A stretch of 64,000 nt of DNA, from positions 62,001 through 126,000 of the forward strand of contig CAKZPI010000001.1 of NCBI GenBank assembly GCA_937139155.1. The letters run 5' to 3'. A program made the translations under genes and the position numbers. This stretch comes from an uncultured Flavobacteriales bacterium. Its GTDB lineage: Bacteria; Bacteroidota; Bacteroidia; Flavobacteriales; JBLHRE01. The first letter of the stretch is position 1; the number at the start of each line of letters is the position of its first letter. The notes beneath the pieces are model-generated. The model had not been told where the DNA came from. It saw nothing but the letters and a program-made list of their open reading frames with translations, and searched no databases. Below are positions 19,761 to 31,475 of the stretch, in pieces.

Positions 19761-20297
19761 ATGACTAGAGAAGAAAAAAATCAGGTAATTGACCGCTTGA
19801 CTGAGCAACTAAAAGGCTCAAACACGGTTTACCTTGCTGATATTGCCGGTTTAAATGCCGAGCAAACCAGCAATCTCCGCCGGATGTGTTTTTCTAAAAA
19901 CGTTAGCCTGGAGGTAGTTAAAAATACCTTATTGGCAAAGGCAATGGAGAAGTCTGGAAAAGACTTTTCTGAGCTTGGATCAACGTTGAAAGGAAATACA
20001 TCTATTATGATCGCTGAAGCGGGAAATGCTCCGGCCAAAGTGATTAAAGATTTCTTGGGCAAAAGGAAAAAAGCAGATATCGAAAAGCCTCTTCTAAAAG
20101 GAGCTTATATCGATGAGGCTGTGTTCGTAGGACACGAAAACTTAGAGGCTTTGGTGAACCTGAAGTCACGCGAGGAACTCATCGGAGATATCATCCTATT
20201 GCTCCAGTCACCAGCCAAATCTGTTGTATCTGCTCTTCAATCGAGCGGTGGCAAATTGGCCGGTATTGTAAAAACGCTTCAGGAACGTGAAGCATAA
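19761..20297 (+). CDS. rplJ: 50S ribosomal protein L10
   Basis: TREEKNQVIDRLTEQLKGSNTVYLADIAGLNAEQTSNLRR; position between rplA and rplL. Confidence 0.95.
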   Translation: MTREEKNQVIDRLTEQLKGSNTVYLADIAGLNAEQTSNLRRMCFSKNVSLEVVKNTLLAKAMEKSGKDFSELGSTLKGNTSIMIAEAGNAPAKVIKDFLGKRKKADIEKPLLKGAYIDEAVFVGHENLEALVNLKSREELIGDIILLLQSPAKSVVSALQSSGGKLAGIVKTLQEREA

Positions 20298-20353
20298 GGG
20301 TACGGTTACGCACTCCAACTATAGATTAAAAACAATTATTAAATTCTACCAAA

Positions 20354-20731
20354 ATGGCAGATTTGAAAGACTTCGCTGAACAGTTGGTTAACTTGACAGT
20401 GAAAGAGGTAAATGAGTTAGCAGAAATTCTTAAAGAAGAGTATGGCATCGAACCAGCTGCTGCTGCAGTTGCTGTTGCTGGTCCTGCAGCCGGTGGCGAC
20501 GCCGATGCTGCTGAAGAGCAATCAGAATTCGATGTAATCCTTAAGGCTCCAGGTGGATCTAAACTAGCTGTTGTTAAGCTTGTTAAAGAACTTACCGGTT
20601 TAGGTCTTAAAGAAGCAAAGGCTATCGTAGATAGTGCTCCAGCTCCTGTAAAGGAAGGCGTATCTAAAGACGAAGCAGAAGGCTTGCAAAAGCAGCTTGA
20701 AGAAGCTGGTGCTGAAGTAGAGCTTAAGTAA
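20354..20731 (+). CDS. rplL: 50S ribosomal protein L7/L12
   Basis: [34 protein letters not shown]...[36 protein letters not shown]. Confidence 0.98.
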   Translation: MADLKDFAEQLVNLTVKEVNELAEILKEEYGIEPAAAAVAVAGPAAGGDADAAEEQSEFDVILKAPGGSKLAVVKLVKELTGLGLKEAKAIVDSAPAPVKEGVSKDEAEGLQKQLEEAGAEVELK

Positions 20732-20753
20732 GCTTTACTACCTGAAAATTAAA

Positions 20754-20793
20754 GGTTTAGGTCTTGGAAACTGAGGTTTCCTTGGCCTAAACC
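20754..20793 (+). terminator. Long hairpin between rplL and rpoB, candidate partial attenuator
   Basis: GGTTTAGGTCTTGGAAAC-TGAG-GTTTCCTTGGCCTAAACC: ~16 paired bases with a 2x2 T-T internal loop and one G-U, followed by only CTTTT. Confidence 0.6.
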
Positions 20794-20843
20794 CTTTTGC
20801 GTTTAAAGCAAGGTCACTGAAATTAATTTAAATTTTCTGTCCA

Positions 20844-23800
20844 TTGGCTCAGTCAGAAAACCGGATGAATTTTGCATCCATCAAATCGCAACTCGATTAT
20901 CCAGACTTTTTGGATATCCAGTTGAAATCATTTCAAGACTTCTTTCAACTTGATACTAAATCAGAAGATCGAAGCAACGAAGGACTTTACCGAGTATTCA
21001 GTGAGAACTTCCCAATTACCGATACCAGAAACCAGTTTGTGCTGGAGTTTTTGGATTATTTCGTTGACCCTCCCAGGTACTCCATTGAGGAATGTATCGA
21101 AAGAGGATTGACCTATTCGGTTCCCCTGAAGGCTCGACTTAAACTGTATTGTACAGACCCTGAGCACGAGGATTTTGAAACCATCGTGCAGGATGTTTAT
21201 CTAGGGGTAATTCCTTATATGACTCCCCGTGGTACTTTCGTAATCAATGGGGCTGAGCGTGTGATTGTTTCACAACTTCACCGTTCTCCGGGTGTTTTCT
21301 TTGGTCAATCGTACCATGCAAACGGTACCAAACTCTACTCTGCAAGAATCATCCCTTTCAAAGGGTCTTGGATTGAGTTTGCTACCGACATCAATTCTGT
21401 GATGTATGCTTACATTGACCGTAAGAAAAAGCTTCCTGTTACTACCTTGCTTAGAGCCATCGGCTACGAGCGAGATAAAGATATTTTGGAAATCTTCGAA
21501 CTTGCTGAAGAAGTAAAGGTTACTAAAACCGGCATCAAAAAAGCTGTGGGTAGAAAACTTGCTGCAAGGGTGCTGAAAACCTGGATTGAAGATTTCGTGG
21601 ATGAAGATACAGGAGAGGTGGTTTCCATTGAAAGGAACGAAGTAGTTCTTGACCGTGAAACCATTCTTGAAAAAGAACACATTGATGTGATTCTTGAGGC
21701 TGAAGTGAAAAACATCCTTCTTCATAGAGAAGATGTGAAGTCTTCAGATTTCTCCATCATCCTGAACACCCTTCAAAAAGACCCAACCAACTCTGAAAAA
21801 GAAGCGGTTGAACATGTGTATCGCCAACTTCGGAACGCTGAGCCACCGGATGAGGAAACGGCACGTGGGGTTATTGATAAATTGTTCTTCTCTGAACAAA
21901 GGTATAACCTTGGAGAAGTTGGTCGTTACAGACTGAACAAGAAACTAGGTCTTGAAATTGAACACGATGTTCAGGTCTTGACCAAAGATGATATCATCTC
22001 AATCATCAAGTACTTAATTGAATTGGTAAATTCAAAAGCAGATGTTGATGATATTGACCACTTAAGCAACCGTAGAGTTCGTACAGTAGGTGAACAATTA
22101 CACAACCAATTTGGGGTAGGTCTGGCTCGTATGGCTCGGACCATTCGGGAGCGTATGAATGTACGTGACAATGAAGTGTTTACTCCTATTGATTTGATCA
22201 ATGCCAAGACCCTGTCTTCGGTAATCAATTCTTTCTTCGGAACCAACCAGCTTTCTCAGTTCATGGATCAAACCAATCCATTGTCTGAGATTACGCATAA
22301 ACGTCGTCTTTCGGCATTAGGGCCAGGTGGTCTATCTCGTGAGCGTGCAGGTTTCGAGGTTCGAGATGTTCACTATACACATTACGGGCGCCTTTGCCCA
22401 ATTGAAACTCCTGAAGGACCAAACATTGGTCTTATTTCTTCACTTTGCGTATTTGGTAAGGTGAATAAAATGGGATTCATTGAAACTCCTTATCGTCATG
22501 TTGAAGACGGAAAGGTTGACTTTAATGCTGAACCAGTATATCTAAGTGCAGAAGAGGAAGATGAGAAAATCATCGCCCAAGCAAATGCTCCACTTAAGGA
22601 AAATGGTGAATTTGAGAACAATCGTGTTAAAGCCCGTGAAGAGGGTGATTTCCCGGTTGTAGAGCCAAATCAAATTAACTATATGGATGTTGCGCCGAAC
22701 CAGATTGCTTCAATCTCGGCGTCATTAATTCCTTTCCTTGAACATGATGATGCGAACCGTGCTTTGATGGGATCTAACATGATGCGTCAGGCAGTTCCAT
22801 TGTTGCGTCCTGAAAGTCCGGTTGTAGGAACTGGTTTGGAAGGTCAAGTTGCTCGTGATTCGCGAGTTTTGATCAACGCTGAAGGAGAAGGTACGGTAGA
22901 ATATGTGGATGCCAAAGAAATTGTGATTCGTTACGAACGTACCGAGGACGAGAAATTGGTGAGCTTTGATACCGATACCAAAAGGTATTCCTTAATCAAG
23001 TTCCAGAAAACCAACCAAGGCTCAAGCATTACCCTAAGACCTATTGTTAGAGTAGGTGAGAAGGTGAGCAAAGGCCAAGTATTATGTGAGGGATACGCTA
23101 CCCAAAAAGGAGAGCTAGCCCTTGGACGTAATATGATGGTTGCTTTCATGCCTTGGAAAGGGTATAATTTTGAGGATGCAATTGTGATTTCTGAACGCGT
23201 AGTTCGGGAAGACATTTTCACCTCAATTCATATTGACGAATACACCCTTGAAGTTCGTGACACCAAATTAGGTGCTGAAGAACTTACCGCTGATATTCCT
23301 AATGTTTCTGAAGAGGCCACCAAAGACCTTGATGAAAACGGAATTATCCGTGTGGGTGCAGATATAAAACCAGGCGATATCCTTATCGGGAAAATTACGC
23401 CTAAAGGAGAGTCAGATCCAACTCCGGAAGAAAAGCTTTTACGTGCCATTTTTGGTGATAAGGCGGGTGATGTTAAAGATGCTTCCTTGAAAGCTTCTCC
23501 TTCACTATCTGGGGTTGTAATTGACAAGAAGTTATTCTCTCGTGCCATTAAAGACAAGAAGTCAAGAGCAGCCGATAAGGAGGTGATTGAACGTCTTGAG
23601 CAAGAGCAGTCTGAAGAACTTGCAGCACTTCGCGCCAAGCTAATTGAGAAATTAATTGTTTTGGTAACAGGTAAAACCTCTCAAGGGGTTACCAATGACC
23701 TGAACGAAGATGTGATTCCGAAAGGAACCAAGTTTACCCAGAAGCTTCTTCATAGCATTGATGATTATACCAGAATCAACCCTGATGGCTGGACCACCGA

Positions 23801-24650
23801 TGCTTATAAGAATCAGTTGATTCGTGAGCTTATTCACAATTACTCAATCAAGGTTCTTGATGTTAAGGGTAATTATAGAAGAAAGCGTTTCAACATTACG
23901 GTAGGGGATGAACTTCCATCAGGAATCATCAAGCTTGCTAAAGTTTATGTGGCCAAAAAGCGTAAACTTAAGGTAGGTGATAAGATGGCAGGACGTCACG
24001 GAAACAAAGGTATTGTTGCCAAAATTGTTCGTGATGAGGATATGCCATTCTTGGAAGATGGAACCCCTGTAGATATTGTACTTAACCCATTGGGTGTACC
24101 ATCGCGTATGAACCTTGGACAGATTTACGAAACCATTCTAGGATGGGCTGGTAAAAACCTTGACAAGAAATACGCTACTCCAATTTTTGATGGAGCTTCG
24201 ATTGATGAAATCAATAAGGAGATTCAAGCAGCGGGAGTACCAGAAATGGGACAGACTTTTCTATATGATGGAGGAACTGGACAGCGATTTGACCAGAAGG
24301 CTACGGTAGGTGTGATTTACATGCTGAAACTTGGCCACATGGTTGATGATAAGATGCACGCCCGTTCTATCGGACCATACTCATTGATTACCCAGCAGCC
24401 ACTTGGTGGTAAAGCACAGTTTGGTGGTCAGCGTTTTGGTGAGATGGAGGTTTGGGCCCTGGAAGCCTTTGGTGCTTCTAGCATCTTACAAGAGATTCTT
24501 ACTGTGAAATCAGATGATGTTATTGGTCGTGCGAAAACCTACGAGTCAATCGTGAAAGGTGAACGCATGCCAGAGCCTGGAATTCCTGAATCATTCAATG
24601 TATTGATGCATGAATTGAAAGGTCTAGGACTTAAGATTTCACTAGACTAA
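20844..24650 (+). CDS. rpoB: DNA-directed RNA polymerase subunit beta (TTG start)
   Basis: Full-length Rpo[24 protein letters not shown]...[39 protein letters not shown]...[24 protein letters not shown]. Confidence 0.99.
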   Translation: MAQSENRMNFASIKSQLDYPDFLDIQLKSFQDFFQLDTKSEDRSNEGLYRVFSENFPITDTRNQFVLEFLDYFVDPPRYSIEECIERGLTYSVPLKARLKLYCTDPEHEDFETIVQDVYLGVIPYMTPRGTFVINGAERVIVSQLHRSPGVFFGQSYHANGTKLYSARIIPFKGSWIEFATDINSVMYAYIDRKKKLPVTTLLRAIGYERDKDILEIFELAEEVKVTKTGIKKAVGRKLAARVLKTWIEDFVDEDTGEVVSIERNEVVLDRETILEKEHIDVILEAEVKNILLHREDVKSSDFSIILNTLQKDPTNSEKEAVEHVYRQLRNAEPPDEETARGVIDKLFFSEQRYNLGEVGRYRLNKKLGLEIEHDVQVLTKDDIISIIKYLIELVNSKADVDDIDHLSNRRVRTVGEQLHNQFGVGLARMARTIRERMNVRDNEVFTPIDLINAKTLSSVINSFFGTNQLSQFMDQTNPLSEITHKRRLSALGPGGLSRERAGFEVRDVHYTHYGRLCPIETPEGPNIGLISSLCVFGKVNKMGFIETPYRHVEDGKVDFNAEPVYLSAEEEDEKIIAQANAPLKENGEFENNRVKAREEGDFPVVEPNQINYMDVAPNQIASISASLIPFLEHDDANRALMGSNMMRQAVPLLRPESPVVGTGLEGQVARDSRVLINAEGEGTVEYVDAKEIVIRYERTEDEKLVSFDTDTKRYSLIKFQKTNQGSSITLRPIVRVGEKVSKGQVLCEGYATQKGELALGRNMMVAFMPWKGYNFEDAIVISERVVREDIFTSIHIDEYTLEVRDTKLGAEELTADIPNVSEEATKDLDENGIIRVGADIKPGDILIGKITPKGESDPTPEEKLLRAIFGDKAGDVKDASLKASPSLSGVVIDKKLFSRAIKDKKSRAADKEVIERLEQEQSEELAALRAKLIEKLIVLVTGKTSQGVTNDLNEDVIPKGTKFTQKLLHSIDDYTRINPDGWTTDAYKNQLIRELIHNYSIKVLDVKGNYRRKRFNITVGDELPSGIIKLAKVYVAKKRKLKVGDKMAGRHGNKGIVAKIVRDEDMPFLEDGTPVDIVLNPLGVPSRMNLGQIYETILGWAGKNLDKKYATPIFDGASIDEINKEIQAAGVPEMGQTFLYDGGTGQRFDQKATVGVIYMLKLGHMVDDKMHARSIGPYSLITQQPLGGKAQFGGQRFGEMEVWALEAFGASSILQEILTVKSDDVIGRAKTYESIVKGERMPEPGIPESFNVLMHELKGLGLKISLD

Positions 24651-24689
24651 GAGTCATTTTTTGAATTAATAAGCTTTTTGCCTCGAGCT

Positions 24690-27600
24690 ATGAGAAATAA
24701 AGAACAACAACCCAAAAGGTTCAATACGATTACCATCTCTTTGTCGTCTCCAGAAGATATTTTGGAAGGCTCATTTGGTGAGGTATTGAAACCTGAAACC
24801 ATTAACTATCGGACCTACAAGCCCGAGCGTGATGGTTTGTTTTGCGAGCGGATCTTTGGTCCGGTAAAAGACTACGAATGTCACTGTGGTAAATACAAGC
24901 GTATCCGTTATAAGGGTATTGTTTGTGACCGCTGTGGGGTAGAGGTTACCGAGAAAAAGGTACGTCGTGAGCGCATGGGACACATTAATTTGGTGGTTCC
25001 AGTTGCTCATATTTGGTACTTCCGTTCGCTTCCAAATAAAATTGGTTACCTACTGGGTCTTCCAACCAAGAAGTTGGATATGATTATTTACTATGAAAGG
25101 TATGTAGTCATTCAGCCTGGTATTGCAACCAATGCGGAAGGTGAGCCATTGAAATACATGGATTTCCTTACCGAGGAAGAGTATTTGGATGCCTTGGAAA
25201 GAATTCCAATTGAAAACCAATACTTAGACGAGTCAGATCCGAATAAATTTGTGGCCAAAATGGGAGCCGAGGCTTTGTTTGATTTGCTTTCGCGAATTGA
25301 ACTTGACACCCTTTCCTACGAACTTCGCCACAAGGCAAATACCGAAACATCTCAACAAAGAAAAGCTGAAGCCCTTAAACGTCTTCAGGTGGTTGAGGCT
25401 TTCCGTGATGCCAATGGAAGAATTGAGAACAATCCAGAATGGATGATTTTGAAGGTGATTCCTGTAATCCCTCCAGAACTTCGTCCGTTGGTACCTCTTG
25501 ACGGTGGCCGTTTTGCAACCTCAGATTTGAACGACCTTTACCGTCGTGTAATCATCCGTAACAATCGTCTGAAGCGCCTTCTTGAAATCAAAGCTCCTGA
25601 AGTAATTCTAAGGAATGAAAAGAGGATGCTACAGGAAGCCGTTGACTCCTTACTTGACAATACCCGTAAGGCTTCGGCTGTAAAAACCGAGTCGAATCGT
25701 GCCTTGAAATCGCTTTCTGATTCATTGAAAGGAAAGCAAGGTCGTTTCCGTCAAAACCTTTTGGGTAAGCGGGTTGACTATTCAGCACGTTCGGTAATTG
25801 TTGTAGGCCCTGAATTGAAGATGCACGAATGTGGTCTTCCAAAGAATATGGCCGCGGAACTTTACAAGCCATTCATCATCCGTAAGATGATTGAAAGAGG
25901 TATTGTGAAAACCGTTAAATCTGCAAAGAAAATCATTGATCGTAGAGATCCGGTGGTTTGGGATATTCTAGAAAACGTATTGAAGAGTCATCCGGTTCTA
26001 CTTAACCGGGCACCAACCCTTCACCGTCTAGGTATCCAGGCTTTCCAACCCAAGTTGATTGAAGGAAAAGCTATTCAGCTTCACCCATTGGTATGTACTG
26101 CATTTAATGCTGACTTTGATGGTGACCAGATGGCGGTACACGTACCCCTAGGACCAGAAGCAATATTGGAAGCTCAAATCTTGATGTTGGCTTCTCACAA
26201 TATTTTGAATCCAGCAAATGGTGCTCCAATTACGGTACCTTCACAGGATATGGTACTTGGTCTTTATTATATGACCAAGGAAAGAAAGAGCACCAAAGAC
26301 CGTGATGTTAAAGGCGAGGGAATGGCTTTCTACTCTTTGGAGGAAGTTAAAATTGCCAGAAACGAAGGTCGTCTTGACCTGCATGCAAGCATTAAGTGTA
26401 GAGCACAGGTTAAAGAAGATGGTGAGCTGAAGTGGAAATTGATTGAGACCACCTGTGGTAGGGTTCTATTTAATGAGGCTGTACCAGAAGGAGTGGGTTA
26501 TATCAATGATGTACTTACCAAAAAAGCCCTTCGGAATATCATTGGTAATATCTTGAAAGAAACAGATGTGCCAAGTACGGCCAAGTTCCTTGATGATATT
26601 AAGTCAATGGGTTATGGTATGGCATTTACCGGTGGTCTTTCGTTCAACCTAGGGGATGTAATCATTCCTGCGGAAAAAGAAACCATGATTGAAGAGGCCT
26701 TGAATTCAGTTGAAGATATTTCTTCCAACTATTCAATGGGTCTTATTACCAATAATGAGCGTTACAATCAGGTGATTGATGTTTGGACCAATACCAATGC
26801 TCGTCTAACCGAATTTGCTATGAAGCACCTTCGTGAAGACAACCAAGGGTTCAACTCAATTTACATGATGCTTGATTCAGGTGCACGGGGATCTAAAGAA
26901 CAGATTCGTCAGCTTTCTGGAATGAGGGGTCTGATGGCCAAGCCACAGAAATCGAATTCAGGAGGGGGTGAAATTATTGAAAACCCGATTGTATCAAACT
27001 TTAAAGAAGGCCTTTCCATTCTTGAGTACTTTATTTCTACTCACGGTGCTCGTAAAGGTCTTGCGGATACCGCTCTTAAGACGGCGGATGCAGGTTACCT
27101 AACCCGTCGTTTGGTGGATGTTGCTCAAGATGTGGTAGTATCTGAAGATGATTGTGGAACACTTCGTGGGGTTGTTGAATCAGCTCTTAAGAAGAATGAA
27201 GAGGTTGTTGAAACCCTTTCTGAGCGAATCATTGGAAGGGTATCCCTTCACGATGTATTCAATCCTTTAACCGGAGAACAGGTACTTACCTTAGGTCAGG
27301 AAATCACTGAAGACTTGGCTGCTATTATCGAGGAGTCTCCGATTGAGGAAGTTGAAATTCGTTCTCCATTAACCTGTGAATCTAAGCGCGGTATTTGTGC
27401 CAAGTGTTACGGACGTAACCTTGCAACCGGCGGCATGGTTCAACATGGTGAGGCTGTGGGTGTAATTGCCGCTCAGTCAATTGGAGAACCAGGAACACAG
27501 CTTACACTACGTACCTTCCACGTTGGGGGTACTGCATCTAATATTGCAGAAGAATCAAGCTTGATTGCCAAGTTTGATGGTATTCTTGACATCGATGAAT

Positions 27601-29000
27601 TGCGTACCGTAAAAACCAAAGACGCCGACGGAAACAAGGTGGAAATGGTAATTGGTCGTACCGCAGAAATGCGAATCATTGACCCTAGTACTGAGATTGT
27701 TCTTACCACAAGTAATGTGCCTTACGGTTCAACCATGAAGGTGAAGAACGGAGCCAAGCTTAAGAAAGGAGATGTGATTTGTACTTGGGATCCGTATAAT
27801 GCGGTAATCCTTTCTGAAACTTCAGGTTCTATTGCCTTTGAAAACATCGAAGAAGGAGCAACCTACCGGGTTGAGATTGATGAGCAAACAGGTTTCCAAC
27901 AGAAAGTGATTTCTGAAACCCGTGACAAGAAGAAAATTCCTACCATTAAAATTCTTGATAGCAAGAAAGAGGTGGTTAAGAGTTATAACCTTCCTGTATC
28001 TGCTCAGATTATGGTTGACGAAGGGGATAAGATTGAATCAGGTAAGATTCTTGTGAAGATTCCACGTAAGTCATCTAAATCAGGTGATATTACCGGAGGT
28101 CTTCCAAGGGTAACTGAGCTTTTCGAAGCAAGGAACCCATCGAACCCAGCCGTGGTATCTGAAATTGACGGAATTGTTTCTTACGGTAAAATCAAGCGGG
28201 GTAACCGTGAAATCATTGTTGAGTCTAAAACGGGCGAAACCAAGAAGTACCTAGTATCTCTTGCCAAGCAGATTTTGGTTCAAGAAAACGATTACGTACG
28301 TGCAGGAATGCCATTATCAGATGGAGCAATTACTCCTAGTGATATCTTGAAAATTCAAGGCCCGAACCAGGTACAAGAGTATCTTGTAAATGAGATTCAG
28401 GAGGTATACCGTTTGCAGGGTGTGAAGATTAACGATAAGCATTTCGAGGTGATTGTTCGCCAAATGATGCGTAAGGTTCTAATCAATGACCCAGGTGATA
28501 CCCGTTTCCTTGAAAATCAATTGGCTCATAAAAACGACTTCATTGAAGAAAACGATCGTATTTTCGGAATGAAAGTGGTTACTGAACCAGGAGATTCTGA
28601 TGAGTTGAAAGCCGGACAAATTTTGACCGCTAGAAAACTTAGAGATGAGAACTCGAAACTTCGAAGAGCAGATAAGAAATTAGCTGAAGCGCGTGAAGCC
28701 CTTCCTGCTACCTCTCGTCCGGTTCTTCAAGGTATTACCAGAGCCTCACTTCAAACTAAGTCGTTCATCTCGGCAGCTTCCTTCCAGGAAACTACCAAAG
28801 TCTTGAATGAAGCAGCTATCGCTGGAAAGCAAGATATGCTTGAAGGACTTAAAGAAAACGTGATTGTAGGTCATAAGATTCCTGCCGGTACTGGCCAGAG
28901 ACAGTTCAATAAAATCATTGTTGGATCTAAAGAAGACTTTGAAACATTGACAGCTCGTAAAGAATCTAAAACCGAAGAATCTAAAGAAGAAGTAAAATAA
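24690..29000 (+). CDS. rpoC: DNA-directed RNA polymerase subunit beta' (track start is TTG 24678; ATG 24690 also plausible)
   Basis: RPVK-type N-terminus, zinc finger [60 protein letters not shown]. Confidence 0.99.
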   Translation: MRNKEQQPKRFNTITISLSSPEDILEGSFGEVLKPETINYRTYKPERDGLFCERIFGPVKDYECHCGKYKRIRYKGIVCDRCGVEVTEKKVRRERMGHINLVVPVAHIWYFRSLPNKIGYLLGLPTKKLDMIIYYERYVVIQPGIATNAEGEPLKYMDFLTEEEYLDALERIPIENQYLDESDPNKFVAKMGAEALFDLLSRIELDTLSYELRHKANTETSQQRKAEALKRLQVVEAFRDANGRIENNPEWMILKVIPVIPPELRPLVPLDGGRFATSDLNDLYRRVIIRNNRLKRLLEIKAPEVILRNEKRMLQEAVDSLLDNTRKASAVKTESNRALKSLSDSLKGKQGRFRQNLLGKRVDYSARSVIVVGPELKMHECGLPKNMAAELYKPFIIRKMIERGIVKTVKSAKKIIDRRDPVVWDILENVLKSHPVLLNRAPTLHRLGIQAFQPKLIEGKAIQLHPLVCTAFNADFDGDQMAVHVPLGPEAILEAQILMLASHNILNPANGAPITVPSQDMVLGLYYMTKERKSTKDRDVKGEGMAFYSLEEVKIARNEGRLDLHASIKCRAQVKEDGELKWKLIETTCGRVLFNEAVPEGVGYINDVLTKKALRNIIGNILKETDVPSTAKFLDDIKSMGYGMAFTGGLSFNLGDVIIPAEKETMIEEALNSVEDISSNYSMGLITNNERYNQVIDVWTNTNARLTEFAMKHLREDNQGFNSIYMMLDSGARGSKEQIRQLSGMRGLMAKPQKSNSGGGEIIENPIVSNFKEGLSILEYFISTHGARKGLADTALKTADAGYLTRRLVDVAQDVVVSEDDCGTLRGVVESALKKNEEVVETLSERIIGRVSLHDVFNPLTGEQVLTLGQEITEDLAAIIEESPIEEVEIRSPLTCESKRGICAKCYGRNLATGGMVQHGEAVGVIAAQSIGEPGTQLTLRTFHVGGTASNIAEESSLIAKFDGILDIDELRTVKTKDADGNKVEMVIGRTAEMRIIDPSTEIVLTTSNVPYGSTMKVKNGAKLKKGDVICTWDPYNAVILSETSGSIAFENIEEGATYRVEIDEQTGFQQKVISETRDKKKIPTIKILDSKKEVVKSYNLPVSAQIMVDEGDKIESGKILVKIPRKSSKSGDITGGLPRVTELFEARNPSNPAVVSEIDGIVSYGKIKRGNREIIVESKTGETKKYLVSLAKQILVQENDYVRAGMPLSDGAITPSDILKIQGPNQVQEYLVNEIQEVYRLQGVKINDKHFEVIVRQMMRKVLINDPGDTRFLENQLAHKNDFIEENDRIFGMKVVTEPGDSDELKAGQILTARKLRDENSKLRRADKKLAEAREALPATSRPVLQGITRASLQTKSFISAASFQETTKVLNEAAIAGKQDMLEGLKENVIVGHKIPAGTGQRQFNKIIVGSKEDFETLTARKESKTEESKEEVK

Positions 29001-29001
29001 G

Positions 29002-29322
29002 ATGTCTGAAGAAAATCAAAATAAGCAGGGTCAATTGAATATTGAACTTTCTGAAGAAGTTGCAGAAGGCACCTATTCAAACCTAGCCATCATCAACCAT
29101 TCTCATTCAGAATTTGTGGTAGATTTCATTCGAATGATGCCAGGAGTTCCGAAAGCTAAGGTAAAAAGCAGGATTGTTTTGACCCCTCAACATGCGAAGC
29201 GTTTGATGAAGGCTTTGGCTGATAATGTTCAGAAATATGAATCTCAGTTTGGGGAAATTAAAGACAATGACCCCGGGCAAGCGATTCCTTTAAATTTCGG
29301 AGGCCCATCAGCTCAGGCTTAA
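29002..29322 (+). CDS. DUF3467-family protein
   Basis: YSNLAIINHSHSEFVVDFIRMMPGVPKAKVKSRIVLTPQHAKRLMKALADNVQKYE. Confidence 0.85.
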   Translation: MSEENQNKQGQLNIELSEEVAEGTYSNLAIINHSHSEFVVDFIRMMPGVPKAKVKSRIVLTPQHAKRLMKALADNVQKYESQFGEIKDNDPGQAIPLNFGGPSAQA

Positions 29323-29350
29323 ATTTTCTTGAAAACCTATACTTAATAAA

Positions 29351-29378
29351 AGCCGTCTCAGTTTGAGGCGGCTTTTTT
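29351..29378 (+). terminator. Rho-independent terminator ending the rpo operon
   Basis: AGCCGTCTCA-gtt-TGAGGCGGCT + TTTTTT. Confidence 0.9.
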
Positions 29379-29432
29379 TATAGAATGTTTTTGGATTGGC
29401 TTTATATTTATTTTCCTTAAAGAGGGGAAACT

Positions 29433-29567
29433 ATGGAACAGGTCCCCTATTATCAAAAAGGAATTAGGAAAGTAGGTTTTGTAGGCCAAAAATTTCCAAC
29501 CACTAATACAAATGAAAAGTTGAATTTTCTTTCTCCATTTGTGAAAATAATCAAGAGTGAAATATGA
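29433..29567 (+). CDS. Hypothetical small ORF (44 aa), absent from the ORF track
   Basis: MEQVPYYQKGIRKVGFVGQKFPTTNTNEKLNFLSPFVKIIKSEI*; ATGA overlap with the next ORF. Confidence 0.35.
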   Translation: MEQVPYYQKGIRKVGFVGQKFPTTNTNEKLNFLSPFVKIIKSEI

Positions 29568-29713
29568 GACACTGGGAAATAGGTGTAGGTCAAGAAAATT
29601 TTGAAGTAACTCGAGACATACCTGGTGGTCTGTACCTTAACGTTAAGGCCCGAGGGAAGCATTATGAGGTTCATAAGGTTACTGGTGGATATAAACAGCT
29701 TAAACTTTATTAA
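29564..29713 (+). CDS. Hypothetical small ORF (49 aa), absent from the ORF track
   Basis: MRHWEIGVGQENFEVTRDIPGGLYLNVKARGKHYEVHKVTGGYKQLKLY*; starts in an ATGA overlap and is followed 6 nt later by the next ORF. Confidence 0.4.
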   Translation: MRHWEIGVGQENFEVTRDIPGGLYLNVKARGKHYEVHKVTGGYKQLKLY

Positions 29714-29718
29714 TCCCC

Positions 29719-30201
29719 ATGAAAAGGCTTACGGTGTTTTTGTTTATGCTTTTCTCATTGCAGTTAATCGGACAAGATCTTGCTTTAGACTCTATTTTGT
29801 ACCGTGATACATTCGTTGTAAGATGTGCTTGTATGAAGAAAGGAATAGCAGTGCTAGATGTTCAAAGTGCAGAGGAGCCTGAAATGGTTACTAGGTTCGT
29901 CTTTGATCATGAAAATATTCAGGCACTTACGGAGGTCAATTCGGAAGATACAATAGCCTTAGATTTTTATACATATTACTTCAAAGACAGTCAATTTTAT
30001 TACAATAGATATTTAGCGTTTAATGAGGATAGTCTACAGTTTTTGGTTTATCAGCCCAGTTATGAGGACCAAATAACACGCATGTTTTTCGTTGATGATT
30101 TTAAGCCAAGATTTTACTTCTCAAGAAAATGCAGTAATAAGATCATTAAACGGGAATATTGGTTTTCTTGGATTTTAAGAAGGTTATGTCATCCTTTTTA
30201 A
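29719..30201 (+). CDS. Hypothetical secreted protein
   Basis: Signal peptide MKRLTVFLFMLFSLQLIGQ; no family recognised. Confidence 0.55.
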   Translation: MKRLTVFLFMLFSLQLIGQDLALDSILYRDTFVVRCACMKKGIAVLDVQSAEEPEMVTRFVFDHENIQALTEVNSEDTIALDFYTYYFKDSQFYYNRYLAFNEDSLQFLVYQPSYEDQITRMFFVDDFKPRFYFSRKCSNKIIKREYWFSWILRRLCHPF

Positions 30202-30359
30202 AGATTGGAGCTTGAGTTTTGGATTCCAATATTTTCGGCTCCTCACAAAAACCTCGACGGTTCTAAAATTCTGAATATTGTGTGATTAAGGTGGAACAGG
30301 AGGTTCCTCGAAATAGGTGCCTTTGACCAATTTTGTCGTAACCCTTCGGCCTTGCCCCT

Positions 30360-30500
30360 TTAGGATTCTTCGGTGAAGTTTTGAGGGAAGAGGCTTTGAA
30401 GGTTGGTAGCTAGGGCTTCGTTGATATTGTCTGGGCTGTGTTGAAGCCACTTAAAGTAGTTCACTCCGTTTGGCTTACAGGTTCCAAAAAAGGAATACCT
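30360..30500 (-). pseudogene. IS66-family transposase C-terminal remnant
   Basis: Minus strand reads RYSFFGTCKPNGVNYFKWLQHSPDNINEALATNLQSLFPQNFTEES*, resembling the IS66 transposase C-terminal element (FFGTCKxNxVNxxxWL...LLP). No upstream transposase is present. Confidence 0.75.
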
Positions 30501-30511
30501 CATCTATGGGT

Positions 30512-30904
30512 TTACTGTTCATAAGGATTAACCACTTTCAAACCATCAATGTTTTTAAAGTCACTAATATTCCTAGTTATAAGTGTGAGGTTAAAAGCAA
30601 GGGAGGTGGCCGCAATGATGGCATCCGGAAGCTTGACCTTAAAGTTCTTGCGAATCTCGGCTGTTCCTAGTTTAATGTCCTTTGTTAACTCTAAGACAAG
30701 GGTATCGTTTATGAAATTATGAAGTACCTCTAAATCCTTCTGACTGGATGTTTTCCAGCATAGTAATTCAATCTCAGTAATTACCGAGATAGCTGGTCTG
30801 GAGTATTCTAAAGTCTGGTCGATGAATTTTTCAGCCTTAGGCGGGAATTGTTGCTGAAGAAAGTAAATTGCCGTATTGGTATCCCAAAGGTATTTTAATT
30901 CCAT
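30512..30904 (-). CDS. PIN-domain toxin (VapC-like)
   Basis: YLWDTNTAIYFLQQ...ISVITEIELLCW...KVKLPDAIIAATSLAFNLTLITRNISDFKNIDGLKVVNPY: PIN-domain acidic residues and C-terminal LxTRNxxDF. Confidence 0.9.
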   Translation of the reverse strand: MELKYLWDTNTAIYFLQQQFPPKAEKFIDQTLEYSRPAISVITEIELLCWKTSSQKDLEVLHNFINDTLVLELTKDIKLGTAEIRKNFKVKLPDAIIAATSLAFNLTLITRNISDFKNIDGLKVVNPYEQ

Positions 30905-31107
30905 TCGGTCCGGAGCTCATTAAGCTGTTGGTCAATCTCCTTTTCCGTTTGTTTAGACATAGCCCCTTTGTACTTGGTCAAGTCTGAACCAATAGCCGGA
31001 TTTTCATCATTCTTCTCCCGTCTTAAGCGGATTAACTTCAATTGCTCTAAACCTTGCAGAAGCTTTAAGGCTTTTTCATTAATTATATCTATTGTGATTG
31101 TGCGCAT
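30895..31107 (-). CDS. Antitoxin of VapBC-like pair
   Basis: MRTITIDIINEKALKLLQGLEQLKLIRLRRE...; overlaps the downstream PIN toxin by 10 nt. Track start 31116; 31107 also possible. Confidence 0.75.
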   Translation of the reverse strand: MRTITIDIINEKALKLLQGLEQLKLIRLRREKNDENPAIGSDLTKYKGAMSKQTEKEIDQQLNELRTEWN

Positions 31108-31475
31108 GCTTTTCATTTATTGTTTAGGTTTAAACCTCAGAATAGGGTTTTCAATTTACGATAAAACGAATGAATGGGGTACATACACCCTTTGTCAGAT
31201 TCATTTGGGTGCTGGTCAATAAAAAACCAGCTCTTATCAACCTGATGATTTCCTTAAAATACATGGTACAGATTGTTTGGCCATCGTTTTTCGTGGGCCC
31301 ATATTTCATTTAAGGTTTTAAAGTAATTAGCCCCATTCTAGAGCCTAAATTGTTCCAAATAAAATATAAGAGAACAAATTTTTCAGAAAAAAGAACTGGG
31401 TAAATAGGCCTGAGAAACTTTAATTAGCTCAATTGAAATACAAAATGCAAGATCGAATGCTTATTTTGCAGCTTC

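Noticed and set aside
23228-23638. 136-aa antisense ORF inside rpoB (and similar antisense ORFs in rpoB/rpoC)
   Set aside because: Ser-rich antisense shadow of conserved rpoB codons; no independent support.
31260-31400. Minus-strand peptide NGANYFKTLNEIWAHEKRWPNNLYHVF*
   Set aside because: Looks slightly protein-like but is under 30 aa with a stop directly upstream; no family recognised.
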